A DNA stretch of 64,000 nucleotides, taken from the NCBI RefSeq assembly GCF_009604405.1, contig NZ_WEGK01000026.1, positions 1 to 64,000 on the forward strand, in the 5' to 3' direction. A program made the position numbers and the translations under genes. The notes under the pieces were generated by a model. It was not told the origin of the DNA. It saw only the letters and a list, made by a program, of their open reading frames with translations, and ran no database searches. Source of the stretch: Nocardia macrotermitis. GTDB lineage: Bacteria > Actinomycetota > Actinomycetes > Mycobacteriales > Mycobacteriaceae. Shown one piece after another: positions 17,048 through 25,275 of the stretch; within the stretch, counting starts at the first letter, position 1; the number at the start of each line of letters is the position of its first letter.

Positions 17048-17157
17048 GCTTCGCTCCGGCGGGTTCGCGGCCCCCTGAGCCTCACCACTCGGCCCCGTGC
17101 CGGGCACTCGTTCCTCGCACCCGCCACGCGTCCGACCGGCGAGCCGGGCCGCGAACT
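17036..17157 (-). repeat. Structured dispersed repeat, copy C
   Basis: Read on the minus strand it has the same layout as the copies at 62109-62226 and 62231-62350. Outer arms are TTCGCGGCCC and GGGCCGCGAA (plus-strand 17064-17073 and 17146-17155); inside lie the invariant CGTGGCGGGTGCGAGGAACG and GTGCCC; the tail is GGAGCGAAGCGGAGGCAAAA. One inner stem pair is a G-G mismatch and one is a G-U pair here. The tail points to the DUF5666-like gene starting at 17011. Confidence 0.9.
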
Positions 17158-17181
17158 TTGCTGTCGGCGTGCAACCCGAGA

Positions 17182-17212
17182 GCCCAGCGGACCAGCACGT
17201 TCGCCGCTGGGC
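17182..17212 (-). terminator. Hairpin after clpB
   Basis: GCCCAGCGG (17182-17190) pairs with CCGCTGGGC (17204-17212) over a 13-base loop, 12 bases beyond the clpB stop. There is no T-run, as is common for actinobacterial terminators. Confidence 0.6.
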
Positions 17213-17223
17213 CCGCCGACCGG

Positions 17224-19812
17224 TTACCTGCCCACGATGAGGCCGTCACCATCGGGCGAGACGTTGACCTTCACCAGATCGCCGTCGGTGACCTCGCCCG
17301 CCAGCAGTTCCTTGGCGAGTGAATCGCCGATGGCCTGCTGGATCAGCCGACGCAGCGGACGCGCGCCGTAGGCCGGGTCGTAGCCGCGCACGGCCAGCCA
17401 GAAGCGGGCCGAATCGCTGACGTCCAGGGTGAGCCGACGCTGGGCCAGCCGCTTCTGCAACTGGTTCAGCTGGATGTCGACGATCTCCTCGAGCTCCTCC
17501 TCGTTCAGCGCCTGGAACATCACCACATCGTCGAGGCGGTTCAGGAATTCCGGTTTGAAGGCGGCGCGCACCGAATTCATCACGAAGTCCTTGTCACCGC
17601 CCGCACCCAGGTTGGAGGTGAGGATGAGGATGGTGTTGCGGAAGTCGACCGTGCGGCCCTGGCCGTCGGTCAACCGGCCCTCGTCGAGCACCTGCAACAG
17701 GATGTCGAACACGTCCGGGTGCGCCTTCTCGATCTCGTCGAACAGCACCACCGTGTACGGCCGCCGTCGCACCGCCTCGGTCAGCTGACCGCCCTGGTCG
17801 TAGCCGACGTATCCGGGCGGCGCGCCGACCAGCCGAGCCACCGCGTGCTTCTCGGAGTACTCACTCATGTCGATCCGGATCATGGCGCGCTCGTCGTCGA
17901 ACAGGAAGTCCGCCAACGCTTTCGCCAGTTCCGTCTTGCCGACACCGGTCGGGCCGACGAACAGGAACGAGCCCGTCGGACGGTTCGGATCCGCGACCCC
18001 GGCCCGCGCCCGGCGCACCGCGTCGGACACCGCGCGCACGGGTTCGGCCTGCCCGACCACGCGGCCGCGCAACTCCTCCTCCATCCGCAGCAACTTCTGC
18101 GTCTCGCCTTCGAGCATGCGGCCGACGGGGATTCCGGTCCACGACGACACCACCTCGGCGATATCGTCCGGGCCGACCTCCTCCTTCAGCATCAAGGAGC
18201 CATCAGAACCGCTGCCGCTGGGGCCGTCGGGGCCGCTGCCGCTGGTCCCGGCCTTCTCCTCGGCCTCGGCGAGCTGCTTCTCCAGCTGCGGGATGCGGCC
18301 GTAGCGCAGTTCGGCGGCCTTGCCCAGATCGCCGTCGCGTTCGGCGCGCTCGGATTCGCCGCGCAGCGACTCCAACTCCTCCTTGATCACGCGCACACCG
18401 TCGATGGCCTGCTTCTCGTTCTGCCAGCGGGCCATCAGCTGGTTGAGCTTCTCGCGGTCGTCGGCCAGTTCGCCACGCAACTTCTCCAAGCGCTGCTTGG
18501 AGGCCGCGTCGGTCTCCTTCGCCAGGGCGACCTCTTCGATCTCCAACCGTCGCACCGCGCGTTCGACCTCATCGATCTCCACCGGACGCGAGTCGATCTC
18601 CATGCGCAGCCGCGAGGCCGACTCGTCGACCAGGTCGATCGCCTTGTCCGGCAGGAACCGGGAGGTGATGTACCGATCGGACAGGGTGGCCGCGGCGACC
18701 AGCGCGGAGTCGGTGATGCGCACGCCGTGGTGCACCTCGTACCGCTCCTTGAGGCCGCGCAGGATGCCGACGGTGTCCTCCACCGACGGCTCGCCGACCA
18801 GCACCTGCTGGAAGCGGCGTTCCAGGGCCGCGTCCTTCTCGATGTGCTGGCGGTACTCGTCCAACGTGGTCGCGCCCACGAGACGCAGTTCACCGCGCGC
18901 GAGCATCGGCTTGATCATGTTGCCCGCGTCCATGGCCGACTCGCCGGTCGCGCCCGCGCCGACGATGGTGTGCAGCTCATCGATGAACGTGATGATCTGT
19001 CCCGCACTCTGTTTGATGTCCTCGAGCACGGCCTTGAGCCGCTCCTCGAATTCACCGCGGTACTTCGCGCCGGCGACCATCGCGCCCAGGTCGAGCGAGA
19101 CCAATCGCTTGCCGCGCAACGACTCCGGCACGTCACCGGCGATGATGCGCTGGGCCAGACCCTCCACGATGGCGGTCTTGCCGACGCCGGGCTCGCCGAT
19201 CAGCACCGGGTTGTTCTTGGTGCGCCGGCTCAAAACCTGTACCACGCGCCGGATCTCGGTGTCGCGGCCGATGACCGGATCGAGTTTGCCCTCGCGGGCG
19301 GCGGCGGTCAGATCGGTGGAGTACTTCTCCAGCGCCTGGTAGCTGCCCTCAGGATCCGGGGAGGTGACGCGGGCGTTGCCGCGCACGGCGGTGAACGCCT
19401 CGCGCAACGCGTCCGCGCTCGCGCCGTACTTCAGAAGTAGTTGAGACACATCGGAATCCCCGCGTGCCAGCCCGACCATCAGATGTTCGGTGGAGACGTA
19501 CTCGTCGCCGAGTTCGGTGGCCAGTTGCTGGGCGGCGGTGATGGCCGCGAGCGCCTCGCGGCCGAGTTGCGGCGTGGTGGTCGCACCGGTCGCCTGCGGC
19601 AGCCGGTCCACGATGCCCTGGGCCTCGCGCCGGACCGTGGCCGGATCGACGGCGACGGCCTCGAGCAGCGGGGCGGCGATGCCGTCGGTCTGATCCAGCA
19701 ACGCCACCAGCAAGTGCGCCGGACGGATCTCCGGATTGCCCGCGGCCGAGGCGGCCTGCAATGCGGCGGTCAGGGCCGCCTGGGTCTTGGTGGTGGGACT
19801 GAACGAGTCCAC
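17224..19812 (-). CDS. clpB: ClpB disaggregase
   Basis: An 862-residue AAA+ chaperone that, with DnaK/DnaJ/GrpE, pulls polypeptides out of aggregates. Clp N-terminal repeats, first ATPase domain (Walker A GEPGVGKTA), coiled-coil middle domain, second ATPase domain (GPTGVGKTELAKAL; pore loop GAPPGYVGYDQGG) and C-terminal domain are all present. An unusual Gly/Ser/Asp-rich insertion (GTSGSGPDGPSGSGSDGS) follows the middle domain, just before MLKEEVGPDDIA. GTG 19812 is chosen because the sequence then starts DSFSPTTKTQAAL as in mycobacteria, with AGGAAGG upstream. The HAIR box at 19884-19904 indicates HspR control. Confidence 0.97.
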   Translation of the reverse strand: MDSFSPTTKTQAALTAALQAASAAGNPEIRPAHLLVALLDQTDGIAAPLLEAVAVDPATVRREAQGIVDRLPQATGATTTPQLGREALAAITAAQQLATELGDEYVSTEHLMVGLARGDSDVSQLLLKYGASADALREAFTAVRGNARVTSPDPEGSYQALEKYSTDLTAAAREGKLDPVIGRDTEIRRVVQVLSRRTKNNPVLIGEPGVGKTAIVEGLAQRIIAGDVPESLRGKRLVSLDLGAMVAGAKYRGEFEERLKAVLEDIKQSAGQIITFIDELHTIVGAGATGESAMDAGNMIKPMLARGELRLVGATTLDEYRQHIEKDAALERRFQQVLVGEPSVEDTVGILRGLKERYEVHHGVRITDSALVAAATLSDRYITSRFLPDKAIDLVDESASRLRMEIDSRPVEIDEVERAVRRLEIEEVALAKETDAASKQRLEKLRGELADDREKLNQLMARWQNEKQAIDGVRVIKEELESLRGESERAERDGDLGKAAELRYGRIPQLEKQLAEAEEKAGTSGSGPDGPSGSGSDGSLMLKEEVGPDDIAEVVSSWTGIPVGRMLEGETQKLLRMEEELRGRVVGQAEPVRAVSDAVRRARAGVADPNRPTGSFLFVGPTGVGKTELAKALADFLFDDERAMIRIDMSEYSEKHAVARLVGAPPGYVGYDQGGQLTEAVRRRPYTVVLFDEIEKAHPDVFDILLQVLDEGRLTDGQGRTVDFRNTILILTSNLGAGGDKDFVMNSVRAAFKPEFLNRLDDVVMFQALNEEELEEIVDIQLNQLQKRLAQRRLTLDVSDSARFWLAVRGYDPAYGARPLRRLIQQAIGDSLAKELLAGEVTDGDLVKVNVSPDGDGLIVGR

Positions 19813-19883
19813 TCTGCACCTTCCTACTTGTCGTCTCTTCGCAGCCTCGTTCGACTGCTCTCGAATCATTCAACGCAGTAGAA

Positions 19884-19904
19884 GTTGAGTCTGTTCCGCT
19901 CAAG
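19884..19904. promoter_or_regulatory. HAIR box (HspR operator) upstream of clpB
   Basis: GTTGAGT-N7-GCTCAAG matches the HAIR consensus CTTGAGT-N7-ACTCAAG with the exact spacing (12 of 14 arm positions). It lies 72 bases upstream of the clpB start. hspR itself is at 27422-27835 in this window. Confidence 0.85.
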
Positions 19905-20024
19905 TTTGAAGCTTTCGAGTGGCGTACGCAACACCATCGGGGGCCCACTCCCCCACGCTAGCCCGACGCGGTGTCGACCACGACGTTTCCCCCTCGGCGA
20001 AGTTCGGTACCGTCAACGCCACAT

Positions 20025-20046
20025 AACCGTGCGACCACGGTTTTTT
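20025..20046 (+). terminator. Intrinsic terminator inside the clpB-flavohemoglobin gap
   Basis: AACCGTG (20025-20031) and CACGGTT (20036-20042) form a 7-bp stem with loop CGAC, followed directly by a T-run to 20046. It reads in the plus direction, 72 bases before the flavohemoglobin start, and no gene precedes it on that strand. It could end a small RNA or act as a leader attenuator. Confidence 0.5.
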
Positions 20047-20067
20047 CGGGGATACTGGAATACGAGC

Positions 20068-20091
20068 CGGTCCGGGCCACGGCCCGGACCG
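20068..20091. promoter_or_regulatory. Long perfect hairpin in the flavohemoglobin leader
   Basis: CGGTCCGGGCC (20068-20078) and GGCCCGGACCG (20081-20091) are perfect 11-base arms around AC, ending 26 bases before the GTG start. It is either an operator or an RNA hairpin just upstream of the ribosome-binding site. Confidence 0.5.
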
Positions 20092-20117
20092 TTCTATGCA
20101 GAAAGGAAGCTCGAGTC

Positions 20118-21278
20118 GTGGATGCGCGTTCGGCTGCGCTGGTCCGCGCCAATTACCGGTCCGTCATCGATGCGCCGAACGGGCCCGAACGGCTGGTCAG
20201 CGCGTTCTACGCCCATATGTTCGGCGAGAACCCCCGGCTGCGGGAGTTGTTCCCGCCCGCCATGGACATGCAACCCAAACGGGTGATGACGGCCGTGCAG
20301 TTCGTGCTCGACCATCTCGAGGACTGGGACCGGGCCCAGCACTTTCTCGAACAGCTCGCCCGTGACCACCGCAAATACGGGGTCGAGGCGGCTCACTACG
20401 ATATCGCCGGGCGCGCGCTGGTGGCCGCGTTCCGCACCTACTGCGGCATCGGCGGCTGGTCGGACGAGCTCGAGGCGGGCTGGCGCGACATCGGCATCCT
20501 CATCTCCGCCTCGATGGCCATCGGCGCGAATTCCGATACCTCCCAGCCGTTCTGGGAGGCCACCGTGGTCGGGCACCGGCAGGTGCTGGAGGATCTGGCG
20601 ATCGTGCGGTTGCAGTCGCAGACGCCGATTCCGTATCAGGCCGGACAGTATGTTCCCGTGTCGGTGCCGCAGCGGCCCAAGATGTGGCGGTACCTCTCGC
20701 CCGCGATTCCGACGAATCCCTACGGGGAGATCGAATTCCACGTCCGCAAGGTGGAGAACGGCTGGGTGAGCCCGGCCATCGTGGCCGAGACCGAGGTCGG
20801 GGACGTCTGGCAGATCGCCGGGCCGCTCGGCGGGCTGCACGTGGACCGGGACACCGGCAGCGATGTGCTGATGATCGGTTCGGGCACCGGAATCGCCCCG
20901 CTGCGTGCGCAACTCATCGAAATGGGCCGGCGCGGGGACAATCCGCGCGTGCACTTCTTCATGGGCGGGCAGTATCCGTGCGACCTGTACGACGTGCAGA
21001 ACATGTGGCAGCTCTCGCTCAGCAATCCCTGGCTGACCGTGATCCCGGTGTGCGAGAACGCATCCAACCCCTGGTGGTATCCGCATCCCCCGGCCGACCC
21101 GCCGTTCGGCATGCACCGCAGGTTGATCGGTAATCTGGGTGCGGTGGTGGCGAGTTTCGGCTCCTGGTCCGATCGGCAGATCCAGATCGCCGGATCGGCC
21201 CGGATGATCGCGGCCACCACCCGGGCGCTGGTGGCGGTCGGCACGCCGGAATGGTCCATCACCGCGGATCCGGTGTGA
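20118..21278 (+). CDS. Flavohemoglobin-like protein (type II, Rv0385-like)
   Basis: A 386-residue protein with an N-terminal globin (about residues 1-135) and a C-terminal ferredoxin-NADP-reductase-type module. The proximal heme His is in LARDHRKYGVEAAHYDIAG. The FAD site is MWRYLSPAIP and the nucleotide site MIGSGTGIAPLRAQL. Classical flavohemoglobins detoxify nitric oxide. The mycobacterial type II relatives lack some of the usual residues and have been linked to D-lactate oxidation, so the substrate is open. GTG 20118 follows AAGGAAG by 9 bases. A globin-less paralogue lies just downstream. Confidence 0.9.
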   Translation: MDARSAALVRANYRSVIDAPNGPERLVSAFYAHMFGENPRLRELFPPAMDMQPKRVMTAVQFVLDHLEDWDRAQHFLEQLARDHRKYGVEAAHYDIAGRALVAAFRTYCGIGGWSDELEAGWRDIGILISASMAIGANSDTSQPFWEATVVGHRQVLEDLAIVRLQSQTPIPYQAGQYVPVSVPQRPKMWRYLSPAIPTNPYGEIEFHVRKVENGWVSPAIVAETEVGDVWQIAGPLGGLHVDRDTGSDVLMIGSGTGIAPLRAQLIEMGRRGDNPRVHFFMGGQYPCDLYDVQNMWQLSLSNPWLTVIPVCENASNPWWYPHPPADPPFGMHRRLIGNLGAVVASFGSWSDRQIQIAGSARMIAATTRALVAVGTPEWSITADPV

Positions 21279-21343
21279 TCCGCCGCCGATCTGTCCGCTT
21301 GTAGCACAAGGTATTTCGACATTTCGACGAACAAGGATGGTGT

Positions 21344-22129
21344 ATGACCCTCGGCCCCGACGAGACCGGCGAGATCCACCTGGGCATGCCCACCGAATGG
21401 GCCGCGACGGTGGTCGGACATCACCGGTTGCGGCACGACATCGCGGTGGTGCGGCTGATCGGTGACTACGTGCCGTTCGTCGCCGGGCAGTCGGTCGAGG
21501 TGCAGATCCCGCAACATCCCGGCGTCCGGCGGCGACTCTCGCCCGCGCTGGCCCCCTCGCTGGACGGCAAGCTGGAATTCCACGTGCGGGCCGTGCCGGG
21601 CGGCTGGTGCAGCGGCACGATCGTCGCGGACACCCAGCCGGGCGACGAATGGCGGATCACCGATCCCGGCGGCTGGCTCGCCGTCGACAACGACGCGACC
21701 GACGTGGTGATGCTCGCCGGCGGCACCGGCCTGGCCCCCCTGCGCTCGATCCTGCTGGAGATCTCCCGCCGCCCCGAACCACCCCGCACCCACCTGTTCA
21801 TCGGCGGCCGCTCCCCCCGCGACCTCTACGCCTCGGACATGCTCTACCTGCTCACCGGCGAATTGCCCTGGCTGACAGTGATTCCCGTGGTCGACACCCC
21901 CGAGGACCCGACCTGGGAAGACCCCTGGTACGAGGCGTCCCGCGTGGACGTGGGCTTCGACGTGGACGAAATGCTGGAAGGCACCCTCGCCGACGTCGTC
22001 GGCGAAATGGGCCCCCTGGAACACCACCAGATCCTGGTCTGCGGCTCCCCCGCCATGACCACCGCCACCGTGGACCGCCTCATCCAGACCGGCACCCCCG
22101 CCGAAGCCATTCGCTACGAAGGGGTTTGA
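21344..22129 (+). CDS. Stand-alone flavohemoglobin-type reductase domain
   Basis: A 261-residue protein that aligns by eye with the C-terminal half of the preceding flavohemoglobin: VVGHHRLRHDIAVVRL, GQSVEVQIPQHP, LEFHVRAVPGGWCSG and the nucleotide motif LAGGTGLAPLRSIL. It has no globin domain. The FAD-binding RYLS of its neighbour reads RRLS here, losing the Tyr that stacks on FAD, so flavin binding may be altered. It follows its neighbour by 65 bases and may form an operon with it. It could pass electrons to a separate globin or to another acceptor. Confidence 0.85.
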   Translation: MTLGPDETGEIHLGMPTEWAATVVGHHRLRHDIAVVRLIGDYVPFVAGQSVEVQIPQHPGVRRRLSPALAPSLDGKLEFHVRAVPGGWCSGTIVADTQPGDEWRITDPGGWLAVDNDATDVVMLAGGTGLAPLRSILLEISRRPEPPRTHLFIGGRSPRDLYASDMLYLLTGELPWLTVIPVVDTPEDPTWEDPWYEASRVDVGFDVDEMLEGTLADVVGEMGPLEHHQILVCGSPAMTTATVDRLIQTGTPAEAIRYEGV

Positions 22130-22141
22130 GGCCGTTGCCGG

Positions 22142-22501
22142 TCAGCTCTCCGTCACCACGAAGTCACTGATCCAGCGGCGGATCACCGCCAGCGTACGGT
22201 CGTCCACCGCGCCGGAATCCTTGCCGATCCGGGCGAGACTCACCGTGCGCGGTTGTTCCGTCATGGCGAAGCAGACCTGCTCCAGCGCGAGTTCATCGCC
22301 CCGCAGCCGGACATGATGTGGCCAGCCCCGGTCCGTGGTGGTCACCGGCACCACCACGGCGAGATCCCGGACCGTTCGCAGATAGTCGGCGGTCGAGATG
22401 ACCACCGCCGGTCGACGGCCCATCTGTTCACGACCCTGCGTGGGGGAGAAATCGATCCAGACGACCTGCCCCGGCCGGAGCGACGGTCGCGCAGCACTCA
22501 C
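22142..22501 (-). CDS. mazF: MazF/PemK-type toxin
   Basis: A 119-residue endoribonuclease toxin of the MazF family, which cuts mRNA at short sequences in the cytoplasm. Marks are PGQVVWIDFSPTQGREQ, GRRPAVVIS, VVVPVTTTDRGWPHHV and VCFAMTEQPRTVSLARIG. The GTG start overlaps the stop of the upstream antitoxin gene by 4 bases (GTGA), the standard layout for toxin-antitoxin pairs. It converges on the reductase gene, whose stop is 12 bases away. Confidence 0.9.
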   Translation of the reverse strand: MSAARPSLRPGQVVWIDFSPTQGREQMGRRPAVVISTADYLRTVRDLAVVVPVTTTDRGWPHHVRLRGDELALEQVCFAMTEQPRTVSLARIGKDSGAVDDRTLAVIRRWISDFVVTES

Positions 22502-22734
22502 AGACCGTCACCCAAACCATCTTCGAGCGTCTCATCCCATTCCCGCACCTCGGCAACGTAATCCGAGTCCGCTTCCGCGTACGCCGCCGCCACGGCCGCG
22601 AACCGCAGCTTCCGATCGTGCTCGTCGAGCAATCGAGCAATCGTCTGCGAGACGGTGAGCCCCTCCAACTGCGCCAGCGAACTCACTCGCTCCCGAACCG
22701 ACTGCTCGACCTTCATCGAAGACATGGTGGCCAT
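22498..22734 (-). CDS. Antitoxin of the mazEF-like pair
   Basis: A 78-residue protein with an N-terminal ribbon-helix-helix-like segment (MKVEQSVRERVSSLAQLEGL, then TVSQTIARLL) and an acidic C-terminal tail (EVREWDETLEDGLGDGL), as in antitoxins whose tail wraps the toxin. The start is the ATG at 22734, with GGGAGGT 7 bases upstream; the frame extends further but that part overlaps the promoter. The palindrome at 22773-22791 is the likely operator for autoregulation. Confidence 0.85.
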   Translation of the reverse strand: MATMSSMKVEQSVRERVSSLAQLEGLTVSQTIARLLDEHDRKLRFAAVAAAYAEADSDYVAEVREWDETLEDGLGDGL

Positions 22735-22772
22735 GGGCGCACCTCCCTTCACATATCGCCGAATACGATCGA

Positions 22773-22791
22773 GTATACCTTGCAAGGATAC
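22773..22791. promoter_or_regulatory. Palindrome upstream of the mazEF-like pair
   Basis: GTATACCTTGCAAGGATAC contains the perfect palindrome CCTTGCAAGG (22778-22787) flanked by GTAT and ATAC. GGATACC is repeated at 22786 and 22798. It lies about 40 bases upstream of the antitoxin start, where antitoxin autorepression is expected. Confidence 0.6.
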
Positions 22792-22846
22792 CTTCCGGGA
22801 TACCTCTATGGTCAGCCGGTGGGATCTAAGGTCGCGCCCTCGCCGG

Positions 22847-23599
22847 TCAGCTGGTTGTGCGGATGGTGCGGATCGGTGTGGTCAGGGCCGATGTGGTCGC
22901 TAGTGCGGACAGGATCAGTAGGGCTGCAAGTGATTTCGTTGCAGCGGGGAGGGAGGGGGCGGTGGTGGTGATGGTCGGCTGTAGGGCGGTGGTGGGGAGC
23001 CAGGGTTGTACCGAGGGGAGGGAGGCGGCGAAGAGGCTCAGTACGTACAGTCCTGCGGTTGTTGCGGCGGCGAGGCCTGCCGAGTGGGTTCGGGCTGCCA
23101 GGGATGCGGTGAAGATCGCGATCGTGATCAGTGCGAACCATTGCACGGCAAGCCAACTCGTGGCGGCGGCGAGGGGGAACGGGCCGAACAGTGCGTGGCA
23201 TTCGTACAGTGCGAGGGCCGCGCCGAACAGTGCGGCCGCTGCGACCACGCCGCCTGCCACCAGTAGTCGCGGTAGGTACAGGCGCAGCGGTGAGGTTTCG
23301 CGGCTCAGGTAGTAGATGCCGATCGCGGTGTCGCCGCGGACCGCGCATGCCTGGGCGGCCAGCACCATCGAGACCGCGGCGAGCAGCAGGCCGGAGTTCT
23401 TCACGTACTGTTGCAGCCCGTCGTGCCAGTCCGGTGTGCGGAGCAGTCGGATCTCCGAGGATTGGCCGAGCAGGTCCGGCAGGTATTTCGCACCGAACAG
23501 GGACAGGCAGCCGAACAACGCGAAGGCCGCCACCAGTGCGACCAGGCGGCGGGTGCGCAACCAGCGATACCACTCGATGCGGAACACCATGCGGCTCAT
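22847..23599 (-). CDS. ABC transporter permease
   Basis: A 250-residue membrane protein with six predicted hydrophobic segments (for example LVALVAAFALFGCLSLFGAK, LLLAAVSMVLAAQACAV and LLVAGGVVAAAALFGAALAL), typical of ABC-2-type export permeases. Its ATG overlaps the stop of the ATPase gene by 4 bases (ATGA), so the two are coupled. The cargo is not evident; peptide, drug or lipid export are all possible. The frame continues upstream of the ATG but there it is the antisense of the ATPase. Confidence 0.88.
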   Translation of the reverse strand: MSRMVFRIEWYRWLRTRRLVALVAAFALFGCLSLFGAKYLPDLLGQSSEIRLLRTPDWHDGLQQYVKNSGLLLAAVSMVLAAQACAVRGDTAIGIYYLSRETSPLRLYLPRLLVAGGVVAAAALFGAALALYECHALFGPFPLAAATSWLAVQWFALITIAIFTASLAARTHSAGLAAATTAGLYVLSLFAASLPSVQPWLPTTALQPTITTTAPSLPAATKSLAALLILSALATTSALTTPIRTIRTTS

Positions 23600-24423
23600 G
23601 ACCTTTCCCCGATCGCGGTGAAGAACGCGTCGGCCAGCGAACCGCGCGAGATCTCGATGTCGTCGATGTCGGCGGCGTGCGCCGACACCTCGGCCAGCGT
23701 CGAACCCCATTGCGGCGCAGCGGCTTCGACGGTCCGGCCGCCGCGCAGCGCGATGCGCAGCGTCGGCGGGGTCGCGTGTTCGGCGCGGAATGTCGCGGTG
23801 TCGCCGGTGAACACGGTGTGCCCGCGATGCAGCACCAGCAGGCGGTCGGCGAGGTCCTCGACGTCGGCGAGCAGGTGACTGGAGAACACCACCGTCATCC
23901 GCTCGCCCAGCTCTCGGATCAGCGCGAGCACCGCCGCGCGACCCTCCGGATCCAGGGCGCTGGTCGGCTCGTCCAGTATCAGCACCTCCGGCTGCCTGAC
24001 CAGCGCCGCGGCAATTCCCAAGCGCTGCAACATCCCTCGCGAGAAACCGCCCGCCCGCCGATGCGCGTGGCGGGCCAGGTCCACCGACTCCAGCGTCGCG
24101 TCGACCGACACCCGACCCGCACGCCGACCCGGGCCGATCGCCAGGGATTGTTCGAGCACCTCCCGCGCGGACAGCCACGGCTCGAAACCCGGTGTGTCCG
24201 GGCAGTATCCGATCGCGCCCAGTCCGATCGGCACCCGCACGACGCCCGCGCCGACCCGTTGCAGGCCCAGCACCGCGCGGATCAGCGTGGTCTTCCCCGC
24301 GCCGTTGAGTCCGATCAGGCCGATGACGCCCGGTCCCGCGACGGTCCAGTCGATGTGATCCAACGCCGTGAAGTCGCCGAACCGCACCGACACGTCCGAC
24401 ACCTCGAGTTGCGGATCAGCCAC
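23596..24423 (-). CDS. ABC transporter ATP-binding protein
   Basis: A 275-residue ABC ATPase. Walker A GLNGAGKTTLIRAVLGL; signature region GGFSRGMLQRLGIAAALV (the canonical LSGGQ reads FSRGM, as in many ABC-2 exporters); Walker B VLILDEPTSALDPEG; switch His in VVFSSHLLADVE. It energises the coupled permease. Its start overlaps the small upstream gene at 24416-24619 by 8 bases, making a three-gene operon facing away from the ArsR-like regulator. Confidence 0.95.
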   Translation of the reverse strand: MADPQLEVSDVSVRFGDFTALDHIDWTVAGPGVIGLIGLNGAGKTTLIRAVLGLQRVGAGVVRVPIGLGAIGYCPDTPGFEPWLSAREVLEQSLAIGPGRRAGRVSVDATLESVDLARHAHRRAGGFSRGMLQRLGIAAALVRQPEVLILDEPTSALDPEGRAAVLALIRELGERMTVVFSSHLLADVEDLADRLLVLHRGHTVFTGDTATFRAEHATPPTLRIALRGGRTVEAAAPQWGSTLAEVSAHAADIDDIEISRGSLADAFFTAIGERS

Positions 24424-24619
24424 GTTCGACCCCGCCGTCCCGCCCGACGACCAGATACACGATCCCGCCGAGCGGAATGCTGATCAGGCAGACGATCGCC
24501 CACAGCCAGCGGGGCAGATACCGCACCCGCGAACGGGACAGGTCGTACCAGCAGAAACCGACGAAACACAGAGCCACCAGCACCAGCGGCGCCAGCGCGG
24601 CCATCGGGACATTCGACAT
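24416..24619 (-). CDS. PLDc_N-type two-pass small membrane protein
   Basis: A 67-residue protein with two hydrophobic segments (LAPLVLVALCFVGFCWYDL and WLWAIVCLISIPLGGIVYLV) separated by the Arg-rich turn SRSRVRYLPR. It ends VGRDGG, like the phospholipase D N-terminal (PLDc_N) family. Such small proteins are often encoded just before antibiotic or peptide export ABC genes. The ATG at 24619 has GAGGAGGGGAA upstream. First gene of the exporter operon. Confidence 0.85.
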   Translation of the reverse strand: MSNVPMAALAPLVLVALCFVGFCWYDLSRSRVRYLPRWLWAIVCLISIPLGGIVYLVVGRDGGVERG

Positions 24620-24673
24620 CTCGTTCCCCTCCTCATGGGCGTGACGACCCATATTATTCACAGTTCCGCGAAC

Positions 24674-24691
24674 ATTATCAATAGCGATAAC
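24674..24691. promoter_or_regulatory. ATTATC/GATAAC inverted repeat, candidate ArsR-like operator
   Basis: ATTATC (24674-24679), AATAGC, then GATAA(C) (24686-24691) lie in the 89-base gap between the divergent exporter operon and its regulator. The AT-rich context also resembles a promoter. Confidence 0.5.
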
Positions 24692-24708
24692 AATGCTACG
24701 ATCGGAGC

Positions 24709-25275
24709 GTGGACTCGGTCGAACTACTGCTGCATCCGGTGCGATTGCGGATCGTGCAGACATTCCTGGGCGATCGGACGTTGACCACGAGCGAGCTGAG
24801 CGCCGAACTCGACGACATCCCGCCGGGCAGCCTCTACCGGCACGTCGCGCGCATGGTCGACGCCGAGGTCCTGGAGATCGTGGCCGAACGCCGGATCCGC
24901 GGCACGATCGAACGCACCTACCGGCTCCGGCTCACCGCCGCCCAGATCACCCCCGAGCAGCTGGCCACGATGAGCACCGAGGATCATCGGCGCGCGTTCA
25001 CCGCCTTCGTCGCGGGGCTGCTGGCCGACTTCGACCGCTACCTCGAACGCGACGAGATCGATTACGTCCGCGACGGAGTCGGCTACCGGGTGGCCGGAAT
25101 GTGGTTGGACGACGCCGAATTCATCGAATTCATCGAGGACCTGTCACGGGTCGTCGCACCGCGGCTGGCCAACGGGCCCGCGCCCGGACGCGTCCGGCGT
25201 ACGGTGCGCACCTTCCACATCCCCGCCGGTCCGGACCCGACGCCCGAACCACCGGCTACGGATGAGCGGGAGTGA
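24709..25275 (+). CDS. ArsR-like winged-helix regulator
   Basis: A 188-residue regulator. The N-terminal winged helix (about residues 1-80) has HPVRLRIVQTFLGDRTLTTS, LDDIPPGSLYRHVARMVDAE and the wing ERRIRGTIERTYRL. The C-terminal part, with an acidic LDDAEFIEFIEDLS segment, is like the ligand or dimerisation domain of helix-turn-helix_20 regulators. GTG 24709 is the only sensible start. It is divergent from the three-gene ABC operon and probably controls it through the palindrome at 24674-24691; a local repressor is the simplest reading. Confidence 0.88.
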   Translation: MDSVELLLHPVRLRIVQTFLGDRTLTTSELSAELDDIPPGSLYRHVARMVDAEVLEIVAERRIRGTIERTYRLRLTAAQITPEQLATMSTEDHRRAFTAFVAGLLADFDRYLERDEIDYVRDGVGYRVAGMWLDDAEFIEFIEDLSRVVAPRLANGPAPGRVRRTVRTFHIPAGPDPTPEPPATDERE

